Assembly (NCBI GenBank): GCA_026389415.1
Contig: JAPLHX010000298.1
Coordinates: 1-7,157 of the forward strand
Reading direction: 5' to 3'
DNA from: Coprothermobacterota bacterium
GTDB taxonomy: Bacteria; Caldisericota; JANLFM01
Length of the DNA: 7,157 nt
The position numbers and the translations under genes are program-made. Each line of letters starts with the position of its first letter. Position 1 is the first letter of the stretch. Below, in pieces: positions 6,603 through 7,157 of this stretch. A model generated the notes under the pieces. That model saw only the letters and a list, made by a program, of their open reading frames with translations. It did not search any database and was not told the DNA's origin.

Positions 6603-6875
6603 TCAGTGCTGGATGAATACCGAGTCCACGATACCCACGATCACGGAAATCACACAGGCATCCGGATTGGCCAACACCTGGCGGGCGCCATTGCCCTCGC
6701 GGTTGATCAGTACCGTATCCCCGATCCCGGCCTGGGTGTTGTCCAGGGCAATGAAGTCCTCGTCCGGCGCTTCTTGCGCCAGCCCCAGGGGTTGTACCAC
6801 CAGCAATCGTCGGTTCTTGAAATCCCGATGGCCGATGGTGGTCACCACCGTCCCCACTACCTTCGCCAGGATCAT
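6603..6875 (-). CDS. Bacterial microcompartment vertex protein (BMC-P, EutN/CcmL family)
   Basis: This complete 90-residue protein belongs to the EutN/CcmL/PduN family, whose pentamers cap the vertices of bacterial microcompartment shells. Family features are all visible: the N-terminal strand AKVVGTVVTT (4-13), LLVVQPL (24-30), the loop-strand GIGDTVLINREG (50-61), an Ala-Arg loop (GARQVL) and the closing VIVGIVDSV (77-85). Length is typical. The ATG at 6875 is 9 bases after the stop of the preceding vertex gene, with only a weak purine stretch (AAGAGA) as ribosome site, so coupling to its neighbour is likely. It differs clearly in sequence from the upstream paralogue, so the pair is not a recent duplication. 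Presence of vertex proteins implies a BMC locus continuing to the right; no hexameric shell protein is in the window. Confidence 0.93.
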   Translation of the reverse strand: MILAKVVGTVVTTIGHRDFKNRRLLVVQPLGLAQEAPDEDFIALDNTQAGIGDTVLINREGNGARQVLANPDACVISVIVGIVDSVFIQH

Positions 6876-6884
6876 GTCTGTCTC

Positions 6885-7157
6885 TTACGCATAGGAATTC
6901 CAACCTGCACGCAGGATCAGATCGGATGGACTGAATTCTTGGACGGCCAGCTCGTCCACGATCCCTACTAAGGCCAGGTCCACCGGGACGAATTTTGTAT
7001 CCGGCAAGGCCAACGAAGCCTCGCGGGAGCGCACCATCAGGCAAAGGTCTTCCGGCCCGGCATCCACCACATCTGCGGCCACCTGAAGAGGGCCGGTCGG
7101 TTCCAACTGCTTGTTCAGCGGTTGGACCAGCAGCAGCTTCAGTCCCTCGGTACCGGG
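6885..7157 (-). CDS. Second BMC vertex protein (EutN/CcmL family), 5' end cut by window edge
   Basis: The reading frame is open from the right edge to TAA at 6885, giving 90 visible residues and no start codon, so the gene begins beyond the window. The visible part has the family pattern: GLKLLLVQPLN (5-15 of the visible part), a GPLQVAADVVDAG strand, an ED-LCLMVRSREASLAL segment in place of the usual GDxVLVxxGSSAR, and PVDLALVGIVDEL (58-70). Relatives begin about 15-20 residues before the KLLLVQPL strand, so only a short N-terminal piece is missing. The C-terminus runs some 20 residues past the GIVDEL strand (to GWNSYA), longer than its neighbour and than most members; what that tail does is unknown. 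A TTG inside the visible frame at 7106 is not the real start because conserved residues lie upstream of it. Confidence 0.9.
   Translation of the reverse strand, partial: PGTEGLKLLLVQPLNKQLEPTGPLQVAADVVDAGPEDLCLMVRSREASLALPDTKFVPVDLALVGIVDELAVQEFSPSDLILRAGWNSYA

Overview
The window is a dense, one-directional gene block: every gene I can support lies on the minus strand and is read from the right edge to the left. In transcription order it holds two EutN/CcmL-type bacterial microcompartment (BMC) vertex proteins (the first cut by the right edge), a 289-base intergenic region carrying four copies of a 24-bp tandem repeat, a three-subunit molybdenum hydroxylase of the xanthine dehydrogenase family (FAD subunit, 2x[2Fe-2S] subunit, molybdopterin subunit), FdrA, and the N-terminal three quarters of a DUF1116 (YlbE/AllG) protein cut by the left edge.

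Genes from xdhB to allG are packed like an operon. xdhB overlaps xdhC, xdhC and xdhA are 1 base apart, xdhA and fdrA are 7 bases apart, and fdrA and allG share an ATGA overlap. The two vertex genes are 9 bases apart. The only sizeable non-coding stretch is about 6314-6602, which is the natural place for the promoter and regulatory sites of the xdh-fdrA-allG unit. I found no RNA genes, mobile elements or CRISPR array.

Pathway reading (inference): a molybdenum hydroxylase oxidises a purine or related N-heterocycle. After ring opening by enzymes outside the window, FdrA and AllG would belong to the oxamate (oxalurate) carbamoyltransferase complex that releases carbamoyl phosphate for ATP synthesis, as in E. 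coli allantoin fermentation. Vertex proteins next to these genes suggest that part of the pathway is tied to a protein-shelled organelle. I recall that BMC surveys include a class proposed to use xanthine, so this may belong to a known but poorly studied type. The window lacks hexameric shell proteins and a signature aldehyde enzyme, and the substrate is not fixed: the position matching bovine xanthine oxidase Glu802 is Ala here.

Organism: a bacterium of moderately high GC with strong Shine-Dalgarno sites and one TTG start. This would fit a GC-rich anaerobic Firmicute, but the sequence alone does not settle the taxonomy.
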